A stretch of 64,000 bases of DNA from Tigriopus japonicus (taxonomy: Eukaryota > Arthropoda > Copepoda > Harpacticoida > Harpacticidae), in the NCBI GenBank assembly GCA_010645155.1, contig JAAGOF010000188.1:314816-378815 (forward strand). The letters are read 5' to 3'. A model generated the notes under the pieces. The model was given only the letters and a program-made list of their open reading frames with translations, ran no database searches and was not told the origin of the DNA. The first letter of the stretch is position 1; every line of letters begins with the position of its first letter. The position numbers and the translations under genes were made by a program. Below are positions 49,201-59,466 of the stretch, piece by piece.

Positions 49201-52200
49201 GAGGTTCTGCATGCTCACCAGTTCATGCAACACGAGTATGCATTGAGCCTCATCTCAAGTAAGCTGGGCGAGGATTCTACTCCTTACTTCATTGTGGGAA
49301 CTGGTCTCGTGAATTCAGGAGAAGCTGAACCAATAGCCGGACGCCTCCTACTGTTCCAATGGGAGGATGGCAAGTTTGACACTTTGGCTGAAGAGAACAT
49401 CAGAGGAGGCTGCTATTCGCTCTGCAAATTTAAAAACGAGCTTTTGGCCGTCGTTAACGACTCGGTAAATCTTGGAAAGAAGCTATGTTCTCTTATGACA
49501 AATCAACATAAAACGTGATTGGAACTGTTTTTCAACTTCAGCTTCAGCGATTTGAATGGACTTTCGAGAAATATCTAAGACAAACGTGGTACCTTGGAAC
49601 CGAAAATAATTGTTTTATCGTGGGCGATCTAGCTCAAAAGGATGCCAAGTCTCTCGTTAAATGCAAGAAAATTGAGAGAATGTTCGGAGAAATCTCCCTT
49701 GACCCTGCGCCTGAACCTCTTTCGATGACAGTCCTAGATTTTTTTGACAATGACACCTTAATAGGTGTGCCGAATGGTGGCAACCTCCTTGTTTGGCAAA
49801 TGCACAGGTAGACGATACATTAATTTAAAAAGATGCACTAGAAAAGTTGAACTGAATTGCCAATCTTGCGTCTTCGTAGTGCTGCGAGTACAGACGAAAT
49901 TTTCTTGCATGGGAAAAAGGTGGGACAAATTCACGTAGGTGACGCGATCAATGTGATTCGACGGGGGTCGTTGGCCTTGCGGAATCTGGGAGAAGATGAG
50001 GAAGATCAAAGAAGTGTCCTAGTTGGCACAGTTCACGGCGCTCTAGGTATGTATGGTAGCCAACGCTTAAAAAATATTTTTCTGAGCAAAAAGTTGCCTT
50101 TGAAAACTTCTTTGTAACGCGTATTGAAGAGGTACCCTCGTTTGGGAAATATTCGTTGCCGTTAACAGTTTTTGTCCCTCTACGTAAGGATACCCTCTAC
50201 GTCACTTTATTCATTCATTCATTTCATTTCGAGGAATGGTAAGTCTTCAAATGCCTTGGCATGCGATGAAAATGGGTATTAATTAGGTTGTGTGTTCAAT
50301 AGGCGTGCACATTTCATGCAAATGCACTTTTTTCAATTTTGGCCGTTTTTTTTGCTTTATTTGCACTTTTTGCCGTTTTTGCACATTCCGTAATTTTTTG
50401 CTGATATTGTGGCGTGGAGTCGCGCTTTTGGGAAAAGGGTTTTTTGGGAACCCTGAGGAGGAAAGAAAACCTGTGTGATTGATATATACGTCAGGGTTGC
50501 CAACTGGCGATTTCTATCGCCAGATTTCACGAATCTAGAGATTTTGAAACGTGTCAGGCGACAGAAAAATTAAACTGGCGAAGTTAGCTGATCTGGCGAT
50601 AAATCTGGCGATTTTGATATCACTGGCGATAAATCTGGCGATAAATCTGGCAAAATGAGCAAATTCGGCGAAAAATTCGGCGAAAAAATTTGGCAAAATC
50701 GCCCATTGTATGGCTATAAGTGGCTAATTTTCATTCTCTCTTTATGATTTTGACTTTCATTCTGACTGAAAACCAAGGATTGAATATTTTGGATGATAAT
50801 CACTAATGAGGGAGAGCTTTGACCAAAGTATTTTTTTCTTGATTTGATTGTGCTTTTACCAAGAACAAGAAAATTTTGTTTCGCTCTTATGTTGTAGAAT
50901 TTACTTCCTCCCTCTTTGCGACGAATCTATCCATTAGACAACCCATTATGAATTGTTATGTCTCATCTAGACGACGTTATACACTATCTGTGACCTGCAC
51001 TAAGTTCAGGGACTATCGGGCAGCTAATTTCAACTCCCTTACCAAGGAGTACTCTACCCTGGAGGTAGACTGGGCGCAAGTTCAAGACAACGAAAGGGCG
51101 ATGCCAGCAAGACATTTCTTTACAGAAAATGGGGTTCAAAATCAATTTGTGCGATATTTCTGACTGAAAATTAATTGCTATATATATGTAGGTTATATCT
51201 AGCAAGTAAATGTCCCAAAAATACCAAGAAAGTAAAACTGGACAGTTACAAAACTTGAAGATCCTTTCTTGAAGAAAGGAACATGACATAACAACAGTAT
51301 ATTTTAACAACAAAACATAACAAGTACATATTCCAATGTCCACGAATGTTTTTCTTAGTACTGAGACTGCAATTTATTTATTATCTTGGCCCCTGGGCCG
51401 GATTTGGAGGCGTCAAACTGTTTCGTTTTTTCCTTGCTGTCGTAAATTTCGGAGTTCTGCTCTTTGGCAATTTTTTTGCCAAAAAAAGTTAAACATTCTC
51501 TTGGCTACTTCTTCACAAAGAACTTAAGAGTGACCTTTGCCACATTGGGCTTCCAAAATGGAACCTGTATCAAATGAGCTTCCAATGATCAAACAAAAGC
51601 TTTTGGCAAACAACTCTCTTGGGTGATGGCATTCTAAAAGAAACTTCTTGCTTTCCTCGTTTGCCATGATTTGCGAGAATATACCACAAGTATGAACACA
51701 AGTCAGGTAAACTAAATCGATTGATTTGGATAACCCTCCACAATTGATTTGCTCCAAAAAGCTCTCTCGAGGGCCATTGGAAGTTGAGGCTTCTTCATCT
51801 TCAAGGTTTAAAACTATTAAGGTTTTGCCTTGTGACATCAAGTTTGGGCATTGGGTACACTTCACTCGACGATCGCACAAGATAACCAGCAATGTAGAAA
51901 CCAATACTGCTGTCTTCAATGGACTCCAAATGAGTAATGGGAAGAAACTTGAGCATCAATCGAAGTTTTATATCAGAATTCTGGATGTTTTCACTCTCGG
52001 ACACTGATTTGGGGCCAACATTTATTTTAATGGCACAAACTTGCATGTTGCCGAATTTCACCAATGATCAAACTTAAATTAGCTTCTCCACTCCACAGCT
52101 TATCAGATTCTAGAATCTGTCGGTAAGAGGTAAAATAATTACCTCCCGAAAGTTGTCCTTACCAACCCAATCAGGCTGATTGAAATGATCAGATTGAAAT

Positions 52201-54623
52201 TTCCCAAAAAGTACATTTTGGATCTCAAGGCTATGTTACATATCTTTGGCATATTCTTGGAGAGCTTTGGTGGACAAAGTCATGGCAAGCATGGTGGGAG
52301 ATGTGAGACCTTGTCGCTCTTTTCCCTGGCCTTCTAATTTCGAATTCCAATCAAAGATCCAAAAAGAAAATTTCGAAAGAAATTTCAAGTCATCATCCTA
52401 AACTGAATAAATTGGGGCACGGGATGGGTCACGTTTTCGTATGTGAAGGACGGCACTTTTAGTGTTCACCACTTTTCACCACTTATTTATCAATTTCAGG
52501 AACTTCAATGTGTCTTTCCATGGATTATCCATATTGTTGATGTAAAATTCCACGTGTTCGTGTTCCACCGTTTTTGACAGTCTTGGACTATTCCGTTAAG
52601 GCTGTGTCTTTTTAAAAGTATTCTCCATAGCTCTTCAAGGCTGCCAAAATATTTGGTATTTCCCATAAGTTTTCGATGCGATCTCGGGTTGTCACACTTG
52701 CAACAGAGGATTGGGAGAAGATCTCGTTTTGGACTTGTATTTTAAAGGTGCCATCTTGAAATATTTGTTAGATGAAACAAGATATTAATCTGGCTAGTTC
52801 CTCTTTCCTCAATGTTTGGAAAAAGGAGACAGTTTTACTTTTTGACGACTGAGATGCCTTCTGGCAAGCCAAGGGTGTGTAGCTTGAACATGATATCCTC
52901 AAGGCACTTTAAGCGTTCATCCTCAAGGAACGCCTCATACTAAGCCTCCTCCTTTTGAATTTGAAGGGCTTGTCGGGCTCCTGAAGTAGCGACCCTCTGT
53001 CTGGTTCCGTGATGGCTTTGGCGTGATCGAAAGATATCTTGAAACTCGCTGAACGGGTCACTTGGAACCTTGTACATGGAGATCTGCGGATCTGGAGTTG
53101 GGTCTCCGTATCTTAACCAATAGCCAGACCTGAAACCAGGTGCAGCACAAGTGTTCACCATCTTCCAATTATTCGACGTGAGAAATTCTACGTTTCCAAA
53201 ACACAAATCACCTAGTTTCTATTTAAAAGTAGACTGCACTCCCGCTGTCTCTCAACTGTCGTTTCCCAGCGTGACTGAGTCTCCAGAGTCTGAAGATCTC
53301 CTTGCCCTTACAGACCAATGCTTTTATCAGACATGACTTTTCCCCACTCGGGTTTTTTCTTTTTTGGAATGTAATTTGGAATTTGAATGGAAGGAATGAC
53401 ATTCCGTGTACCAATTAAAATCGGTAAATAATGCAGACTTGAATTTTTAACATGAGAGTTTGGGAAAAAGAGACTGCTATTAAGTCAAAAGCTTTGGCAA
53501 ACGCATGTCTTTCTCAAGGAAACTTTTAGATGCTAATTCTAAATTCTAAATAATTCTAAAAAAATAATTCTAAATAATTCGTGGGTGAGTGTCACCCACG
53601 GAGAACCATTCTGATACCGGACATGAGATTGCCTATCGGAACAATTTGGATGATGTGATGGCTGGCTTCGCTGGCCGGTCGAGGCTCAACCCTCAGACCC
53701 TAGCACCAACAATCTAAAAAATGAATTAAAAGAAACATTAAAAAGAAAAAAAAACAACCTACCCCTTAAAAGAAAACTAAGTTAAAGCTAAAAGCAGCTT
53801 TAAAACTTGACAATGCACAGTTTGTATGTTGAGTAAAAAACTCTTTGGCTTACATAGTAAAATGAAACCAAAAGGTCAAACATACATTGTTTGACTCTTA
53901 AATGCATTTTAAATTTTAAATTTTATTAAATAATGTTTATTGCGAGAATTGTCTCATTGGATGTATATCTATCTATACATGTTCTATACAATAATTGTAA
54001 TGGAGTCATGGGGCCCATTCTGGGTTTTGGAGGCAAATACCTTATTGGAAAAAGACCTTTCTGGCCATTTTTGACTTACAAAAGCATTATTAGAACAAAC
54101 AAAGAACTTTTCGAATTTTATGTTTTCCTAAATGAACCAGATAAATTGGCCGATTTCATTGCGTTTCACGATTTTTTGCACTTTTTGGTCTTTTTATTTG
54201 CACGGAAAGTGCACCCCTCATGATCATTCATTTGTATTCATTCAGGTATGGTAAAGCCATTGCCCCAAGAGTTCTTCGAGCTCTTGACCGAAATCCAAAG
54301 ACGTCTGGCCAGAGTTATCAAACCTGTCGGGAAGATTGAGCACGAGGCCTGGCGGAGCATTGACAATGAACTCAAAACTGAGCCGATGGAGGTACGAAAG
54401 ACTAGATTCATTATTATGGGTCAACAAGTCTGGTAAACATTGATTTCCAATTCACTAGGGCTTTGTCGACGGAGATTTAGTGGAAGCCTTTCTAGATCTT
54501 GATGACCAACAAATGACGGAGGTATACCAAGGGCTACAGATCAATCACGGTTCAGGCATGAAACAAGACGCAAAAGTTGAGGACATCATCAAAATCATCA
54601 AAGATCTGACGCAAATGCATTAG
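37213..54623 (+). CDS. DDB1: DNA damage-binding protein 1 (CUL4 adaptor)
   Basis: Thirteen exons with consistent phase: 37213-37273, 41487-41635, 41701-42102, 42170-42368, 42436-42740, 42809-43161, 43227-43516, 45620-45932, 48897-49464, 49542-49807, 49880-50046, 54246-54391, 54459-54623; 1127 residues (human 1140). DDB1 is a three-beta-propeller protein that links CUL4-RBX1 to DCAF substrate receptors and acts in UV-damage recognition with DDB2. Exon 1 gives [20 protein letters not shown], matching the family N-terminus. Further landmarks: [108 protein letters not shown] and the C-terminal [18 protein letters not shown]. Exon 10 (propeller C part) is more divergent and slightly shorter than the rest. 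Eight introns are 65-77 bp; introns 1, 7, 8 and 11 are 2.1-4.2 kb and full of transposons. Confidence 0.96.
37428..38725. mobile_element. hAT-like non-autonomous element in DDB1 intron 1
   Basis: Left end TAGGGACGGGCA at 37428; right end is its inverse, ...TGCCCGTCCCTA, at 38725. Both are flanked by the identical 8-mer aagatgac (37420-37427 and 38726-38733), the duplication length typical of hAT. Inside the left end is an array of about six copies of a 21-22 bp unit containing gcaaataaatgtc (37532-37655). A few related gtgcaaa motifs also lie inside the right end (38630-38680). 1298 bp, no transposase. Confidence 0.85.
38766..40846. mobile_element. 2.08 kb transposon copy 1, DDB1 intron 1
   Basis: Begins caggaacccctg and ends ggttatccctg. 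The 7-mer agttagg flanks both sides (38759-38765 and 40847-40853; the duplication can be read as gagttagg, 8 bp, if the last g is excluded). Nearly identical along its whole length to 46779-48850, same orientation. It contains a 73-codon open frame on the minus strand at 39351..39130 that is also open in copy 2, but no recognisable transposase. A TATA-like stretch (actattatatagg) lies by its right end. It sits only 40 bp from the preceding element. Confidence 0.85.
39130..39351 (-). other. 73-codon ORF carried by transposon copy 1
   Basis: Begins [15 protein letters not shown] and ends [11 protein letters not shown]; contains [20 protein letters not shown] and the hydrophobic [15 protein letters not shown]. 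The same frame is open in copy 2 with about five amino-acid changes. No homologue recognised with certainty. It has the look of a captured host exon (extracellular-domain-like, Cys-containing) rather than of a transposase. Confidence 0.3.
41380..41408. repeat. terminal fragment of the 57396-58254 MITE family
   Basis: The motif tgtgtcgtgtaat(a/t)g(c/t)accttaa ending here matches the right end of the element at 57396-58254. Only the tip is recognisable. Confidence 0.45.
43961..45475. mobile_element. hAT-like non-autonomous element, long family member, DDB1 intron 7
   Basis: Left end cagggcagttgtaacg, right end ...ggctaaagccctg; the tips are inverted (CAGGGC/GCCCTG). The flanking 8-mers ccgcattg (43953-43960) and ccgcattt (45476-45483) match at 7 of 8 positions, as expected for hAT. 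At 1515 bp it accounts for most of the 2.1 kb intron. It shares both ends with the 720-bp copy at 29304. No transposase ORF. Confidence 0.8.
46779..48850. mobile_element. 2.07 kb transposon copy 2, DDB1 intron 8
   Basis: Same sequence and orientation as 38766-40846 with scattered substitutions and small indels. Flanked by the 7-mer gataggt at 46772-46778 and 48851-48857, a different target from copy 1, so it arose by independent transposition and not by duplication of the DDB1 intron. It carries the same minus-strand 73-codon frame. Confidence 0.85.
47143..47364 (-). other. 73-codon ORF carried by transposon copy 2
   Basis: Equivalent of the frame in copy 1: [15 protein letters not shown] at the start and [11 protein letters not shown] at the end. 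Full length in both copies. Function unknown. Confidence 0.3.
50491..50710. repeat. hAT-like terminus with tandem ctggcgataaat motifs
   Basis: Starts cagggttgccaactggcgat, a hAT-style CAGGG terminus, followed by many repeats of tggcga(t/a)aa. No inverted right end was seen, so this is a truncated or solo end. Confidence 0.45.
50985..51162 (+). pseudogene. LINE ORF2 fragment (endonuclease-RT linker)
   Basis: The frame reads [20 protein letters not shown] followed by LEVDWAQV. This resembles the DYRKADFxxLxxxLxxxDW segment that precedes reverse transcriptase in Jockey/CR1-type LINEs. Only about 60 residues remain. It does not connect to the RT fragment at 58.8 kb. Confidence 0.45.
51524..53161 (-). 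pseudogene. decayed P-element/THAP9-type transposase
   Basis: Minus strand inside DDB1 intron 11. The N-terminus (from 53161) reads [15 protein letters not shown] and later SMYKVPSDP, a THAP-like zinc-finger start in which the second Cys of CxxxC is replaced by Phe. Next come [20 protein letters not shown] near 52.9 kb and [20 protein letters not shown] near 52.7 kb. The C-terminal part has [12 protein letters not shown] near 51.88 kb, then [10 protein letters not shown] and [19 protein letters not shown], which match the YIAGYVxRKL and GGLxxPS motifs of P-superfamily transposases. These blocks are separated by stops and frameshifts, so it is inactive. Terminal repeats were not identified. 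Confidence 0.6.
53580..53600. repeat. small perfect hairpin and attctaaa repeats
   Basis: cgtgggtga-gtg-tcacccacg forms a 9-bp stem with a 3-base loop; directly before it, taattctaaat repeats several times. It may mark a transposon edge. Confidence 0.4.
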
Positions 54624-56689
54624 TCATAATTTAGCCACTCGTCTCTTCATTTAGGCCTTTAATCAATGGTAGCAAATTGTTATTTATTAATAATTATAAC
54701 GTATAATAAATTTTTCCTTTTAGTCACCAATAGTTACCCCCTGTCTGTGTTACTTCCTGGGGCAAAGTAGTATTTTCTAACGAGAAAATTTTAGTGACAA
54801 GCTTGACGGGGCCAGTGTGGGAACGGGGATTTGGGTGGGGAGGATTAAGTGGGAGAAGGAAGAGTTTTTACGAAAATTAACAAGTACGTTGATAATGGAA
54901 ACTGGAAAAGTAAGTGGGAGAAGTAAGAGATAAGTAACTGTGAGAAGTTAGTGGGAAAAAAAAAATAACTGGGAGAAGTATGTGGGAAAAGTAAGTGGAA
55001 AAAGCAAACAAGAAAATTAATAAGTACGTTGATAATGGAAAAGTGGAAAAGTGAGTGTGAAAAAGTAAGTGGGAGAAGTAAATTAGAAATTACGCAGGTA
55101 ATGGACATTGGAAAAGTGAGTGTGAAAAGTGGACAGAGGCTAGTCTTAAACGTCTAACATTAAACATAATGAGTAAAGGGTGGAAAAATAAGCCAATATA
55201 ATGACAAAAAAGGAGTTTTTAAGTTGAAAATATAGCCAAAAAAGTTCCTTTTGACTAGAAATGCCCAAACTTTTTTCTTTTCAAGTTGGCACTTCAAAGA
55301 CCAAAATTAGTTGGTCTGGTTTTTCCAGTTAGTAAATATTTTGTTCTCGATTTATAGGCCATTTTTTTTGACTCATTCCTTTCCAATCAAAAAAATTGAC
55401 GACCCTTTTCTAAGTCGCAATCAAAACTTTCAATAAAATCAGTCTGAAAAACGTGAAGAAAAAGTTTTTCCTGCTTAAAATTTCTAAAAGATCCTGAAAT
55501 ACATGTAAGTGAAAAATAACTTGTGTAGACTAAAAAGTTTTTCATGCCAAAACCGCTAAAGCAAGTTTTTTAACACGCTCTGAATAAAAACTTTTTAATT
55601 TTAGCTTTAGTAATGAGTAGGGCAATGATTTGATAAAAGTTTTAACTTCAACTTCAAACAATTCAGCTTAAAATAATAATACGAGTAGTAAGTATAACAC
55701 CCGGAGGTTGAAAAAGGCCAAATTAATTAATTAATCACTTAAAATCTAATTGGATGACGCCATAACTTCCCAAGCGTGAAATGACTCACACATGTCAACA
55801 TTTTGAAAAGAAGCAGGTGTACAACGAGCATGAATGAACCAAGGAACATCAAAAGAAGTACTTTTGAACCTGGGATATCTGTAATTGCATTTCTCAAATA
55901 AATTGATCAATCACTTAGAACCTAATTTGATGCAAAAATAGCCATCCAGGCTATGTTAAAAAGAGCAGGTGCACAACAAACATGAAAGAAAGAAACATCA
56001 AAAGAAGTATTTTTGATATGCAACATTTCTTAATTGCATGTTAATTAAAAATGATGCATTTAAAAAATGATCAGCAAATCTGTAATTTATATCCCAACTG
56101 CGGAAAGCGCGATGGTTGTCAACGCAACCTGCTCAAGTGTCAAAGCTCAACAATGGATATCCCCACTCCTTCAACCGACACTTTTACCTTTCCCATGTTA
56201 AATAAATCCATTTTTTTGTTTGTCAAGTTAATTTGTATTGTAATCAAAATAATACATGTAATTACATTCATATTTTCGCAAATTGTATTTAAGCACTTCC
56301 AATGGGAGATTATTGAGCTGCCATTCCAATTTTCGCCTCATCGCTCGGGCACATCTTCTTTTAAAACGAGCAACGTCAGCTTCACAAGAACCTTGAAAAA
56401 AAAAGTGAACACTGTTACATCAACCATTGATCATTTATAAACTTAAACTCATCTTACCAAAATGTGATAGAGGCGGTGATGTTCCATGCTCGGACTTGAT
56501 GTGCTTTGGAGTTGAGGGCAACATGATTCAACTAATAACAGAAGTATACTCTTATTCATGTGCACAGGCTCCTGTCTTTTTTTATAGGATCGCTCCTTCC
56601 CTCTTGTATTTTAGTTATGCTCTCGTCTGTGATATGCTCTCTCTTGTCCAATTCCATATTGTATGATAATAATACAGCGGGCATAAATG
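54624..56689. other. DDB1 3' UTR and gene-free spacer with simple repeats
   Basis: After the DDB1 poly(A) signal comes a purine-rich stretch (about 54840-55130) in which variants of aagtgggagaagta recur many times, then AT-rich spacer. A 129-codon frame at 56051-56440 shows no domain. Confidence 0.4.
54705..54710 (+). terminator. poly(A) signal AATAAA for DDB1
   Basis: AATAAA 82 bp after the DDB1 stop codon, followed by T-rich sequence. Confidence 0.7.
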
Positions 56690-56826
56690 ACGTCTGTATA
56701 AGCTCGTCTCTAAGATTCAAGTGAGTTTTATTCTTTTCCCTTTTGTGAGCAACGGACAACCAATTAGCAGAAGAGGGAGAGATGGATCAATGTATGTACG
56801 TACATAAGAATATAACACCCCCCCCC
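56690..56826 (-). repeat. polypurine tract and LTR 5' part of a retrotransposon
   Basis: On the minus strand a run of nine G (complement of 56818-56826) is followed directly by tgttatattc at 56817 downward, the usual polypurine tract/LTR junction. AATAAA follows on the minus strand near 56731. It lies downstream of the pol fragment at 57302..56964 in the correct order. The far end of the LTR was not identified. Confidence 0.5.
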
Positions 56827-56963
56827 TAAATTTGAAGTATATGAATACATAAGGAATATCATCAAATTTGGGCATGTATGACGTCATTGGCAACGCTGGT
56901 GTCTATTGAACTCAACAGAGTAGGAAGGACCATAGAATGTGATAGACCAAAGAATCAATCAAT

Positions 56964-57302
56964 TCAAATTAAGACTGGATGTGGGGCGAAATGGACGCGC
57001 CATTTGGCGTGAATACGGGAACTTCGCCGCGGACGAGGGATTTCCATAGAAGGCGTCGTGTTCAGAGACGGCATTTTTGGTCCTTTGTCCTCGATGGGCG
57101 TTGGCGATGAAAGCCGTAGAAACCTGCGATTACGTCGAAAAGTGCCACCGGGGTTTTCAACGAGGTAAGAACGGCCGTGGGGAAGACGTTTCACAATTTT
57201 ACCGCCTAGCGACCAATTCTTGTCAACCGGTGATCGATAAAACCACTTGGAGTTCGTGAAGTAACAACATACCTTTATGACTTTGACTTCTCTACTACTC
57301 AT
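56964..57302 (-). pseudogene. C-terminal pol/integrase fragment of an LTR retrotransposon
   Basis: The frame encodes WSLGGKIVKRLPHGRSYLVE followed by RRNRRFLRLSSPTP and PRPRRSSRIHAKW. These match the integrase C-terminal tail and the RRNRRHLRP motif of Gypsy-type elements. Only the last ~110 residues remain; upstream pol is missing. Confidence 0.65.
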
Positions 57303-57395
57303 TAATAAATCGAACTTTTTTGGTCTTTGATTACAAATCTAAGCCTTACAAGTATCTCTTCCTACTCGTAGAACTGCTCATTGAACTTTCCTAAT

Positions 57396-58254
57396 GCTGC
57401 AATTACACCACACTTGTTTTGTCGCATTTTAACGGCACTTATGTGAGTCACATCGCATTTGAGCTACAAATGTGTCACATTTCCGACTTGGAACATGTTC
57501 TAATTTTGTGTGATGTGAAGCACATTTTTTGACGTTCGTGTGCTAAAACGTCATGAGAAAGTCTGACGTGACCAAAAACTCAAATCTCAATATAAGACAA
57601 TATTGATTCATTTGAACTCAACAATCTAATTCCCGTGTTAAAAAAGAAGCTAGTGTCTCAAATAGAATTTAAAACTAGTTGGTTGATCTAATTTTTGGAT
57701 TATGATCACATCAAGGTTGAGTTAAGAAAAGACGCTTTGGTCAACTTGGCTTTTCGAAAGACATCGAGCAGTGTTGTCACATAGGTTGAAAATTAGAGGA
57801 TATGCGCCCTGAAAATAAAAATTTCAATGACTGAAAAAGTAAAAAAGAATACACGAGAATGAAAGCCAAGCAAAACACAAATTACAATACGTCTGTCAAC
57901 AATAATGAACTTAAAACTTGACTCTCAAGTAAAAGAAAACAGAATTGTCATTTCAAATTCTTTAGTGGAAAGATTTGTCTGTTTATAAAAGAAACCCCAC
58001 GAAAGAATAATGAAGTCAAATCATATGACGTTGATAAGTATATTTCATTGATTCACCAATCTTGCAAGTTCCAACACGTTTCCCCGCGTCAATAGATTTT
58101 CATTATATGGAATCCCTGACGGTGAGCTCTAGGATGGAAAAGGAGATTTGAGGAATTTGATCCCGTCGTGTAAATGCAAATGTGTAATCCAATGCGATGT
58201 GACTCACATAAGTGCCGTTAAAATGCGACAAAACATGTGTCGTGTAATTGTACC
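57396..58254. mobile_element. MITE with ~64-bp terminal inverted repeats
   Basis: The left arm starting gctgcaattacac and the right arm ending gtgtaattgtacc are inverse copies over about 64 bp, including the shared tgttttgtcgcattttaacg and cttatgtgagtcacatcgca. The 0.73 kb centre is AT-rich and non-coding. Target duplication not clear (taa/tta at the borders). The tip of a related copy is in DDB1 intron 1 at 41380. Confidence 0.7.
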
Positions 58255-58379
58255 TTAAGTAGTCACATTGTAAGTGAAGCTCGAAAGAAAAAGCCTTAAT
58301 GCGACAGCTGGCGTTGCCGAGACCTCATGCCCTTCCCCATTATCCAAAATTCAGATGCAGACATTCACGAAGGCCAGGC

Positions 58380-58407
58380 ATGCAGAACCGGCAAGCCGGT
58401 TCTGCAT
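58380..58407. repeat. perfect 13-bp palindrome with 2-base spacer
   Basis: atgcagaaccggc-aa-gccggttctgcat. Perfect dyad of 28 bases, GC-rich inside an AT-rich area, 126 bp right of the MITE. Confidence 0.8.
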
Positions 58408-58764
58408 AGTACCTTGATTTCTCTGTAAGACCGTTAATAAAGGTTTAGTCTAACTTGGCACTAAAGGCTAACTAGAAATTTGGACTATTGTCAAACACTA
58501 AAGCGTCGAAATCAATTATCATGGTCAATAAGTGTATTTACATCAAATGTCATGTCACTTTTTATGAAATTACTATAATTTTACTTTAAAATATTTGACA
58601 TCTTCGAACGTTTTCAGTGACGTTAAACGACGCTTCCCCAATGATCGAGACATGCTTTCCCTCTGCTCAGAGTTCTATAAGGTAGTCGCCACTCTTAAGT
58701 ATGTGCTTCATAAGGCAACTCCCCAGAGGAAGGTGTCAAAACGATTTATTGTTTACCAATGTAT

Positions 58765-59466
58765 GAACTATCTTCCATAATGCTATTAAGAACCTTCAAT
58801 GTCTTTTTTAAACAAATAATTGCCATAGATGAGAAAGATGTTCTTGAAGCAATTGGATCACTTAGATCTGCTAGTTCTCCGGGACCTGATGGTATAACGG
58901 CTCAATTCCTTAAACGCACTTCAAAAATTGTCTCTCGACCACTTACCTACTTAATGAAGCGTTTTTTGACCGAGGGGCGAATTCCCAAGCAATTGAAAAT
59001 GTCCCATGTGATTCCAATTTACAAAGGAGGAGATAAAGGTGAACCGGGAAATTATCGACCTATCTCACTCACATCGAATTTAGCAAAAGTCATGGAAAAG
59101 CTTGTTAAAGTGAAGCTAGTTGAATATCTTGACATTGAAAAAAGTATTCCAAATCAACAACATGGGTTTCGTACTCATTTCAGCACTTTGACTCAATTAA
59201 TCCAACATTTTGATGACATAATTGAGGGACTTCAGCACAACGATTGTGTTGATGTTATTTATTTGGACTTTGCTAAAGCCTTTGACAAGGTAGACCATTT
59301 TTTACTACTAAATACTTAAACCGCATTGGGGGTCAGAGGAAAGGTCCACTCGTGGCTAAAAGAATTCCTGACCAATCGTGCACAACGTGTTAAAGTTGGC
59401 AGCAGCTTGAGCCAACCATGCCCCGTTGTTTCTGGGGTACCTCAAGGGACAATCCTTGGGCCTTGA
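58765..59466 (+). pseudogene. LINE reverse transcriptase fragment (Jockey/CR1-like)
   Basis: The frame shows canonical non-LTR RT blocks: ASSPGPDGITAQFLK, KMSHVIPIYKGGDKGEPGNY, RPISLTSNLAKVMEKLV, QHGFRTHFSTLTQL and the first catalytic Asp in VIYLDFAKAFDKVDH. An in-frame TAA at 59317 interrupts it, after which the same frame continues with WLKEFLTNRAQRVKVG and VSGVPQGTILGP. It then ends at another stop, before the catalytic FADD block, so it is a 5'- and 3'-truncated dead copy. Confidence 0.85.

Larger units (their letters stand above)
50047..54245. other. DDB1 intron 11, a 4.2 kb transposon graveyard
   Basis: Longest of the repeat-filled DDB1 introns apart from intron 1. It holds a hAT-like terminus (50491), a LINE fragment (about 50985), a decayed P-type transposase (51524-53161, minus) and gtgcaaa-rich segments near 50305-50385 and 54160-54212. 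Those two segments are inverse to each other (taggcgtgcac... and ...gtgcacccctc) and may be the ends of one further element enclosing the others, but no target duplication was found. Confidence 0.5.

Noticed and set aside
56051..56440. 129-codon plus-strand frame with hydrophobic centre
   Set aside because: AT-driven Ile/Phe/Lys composition, no family resemblance.
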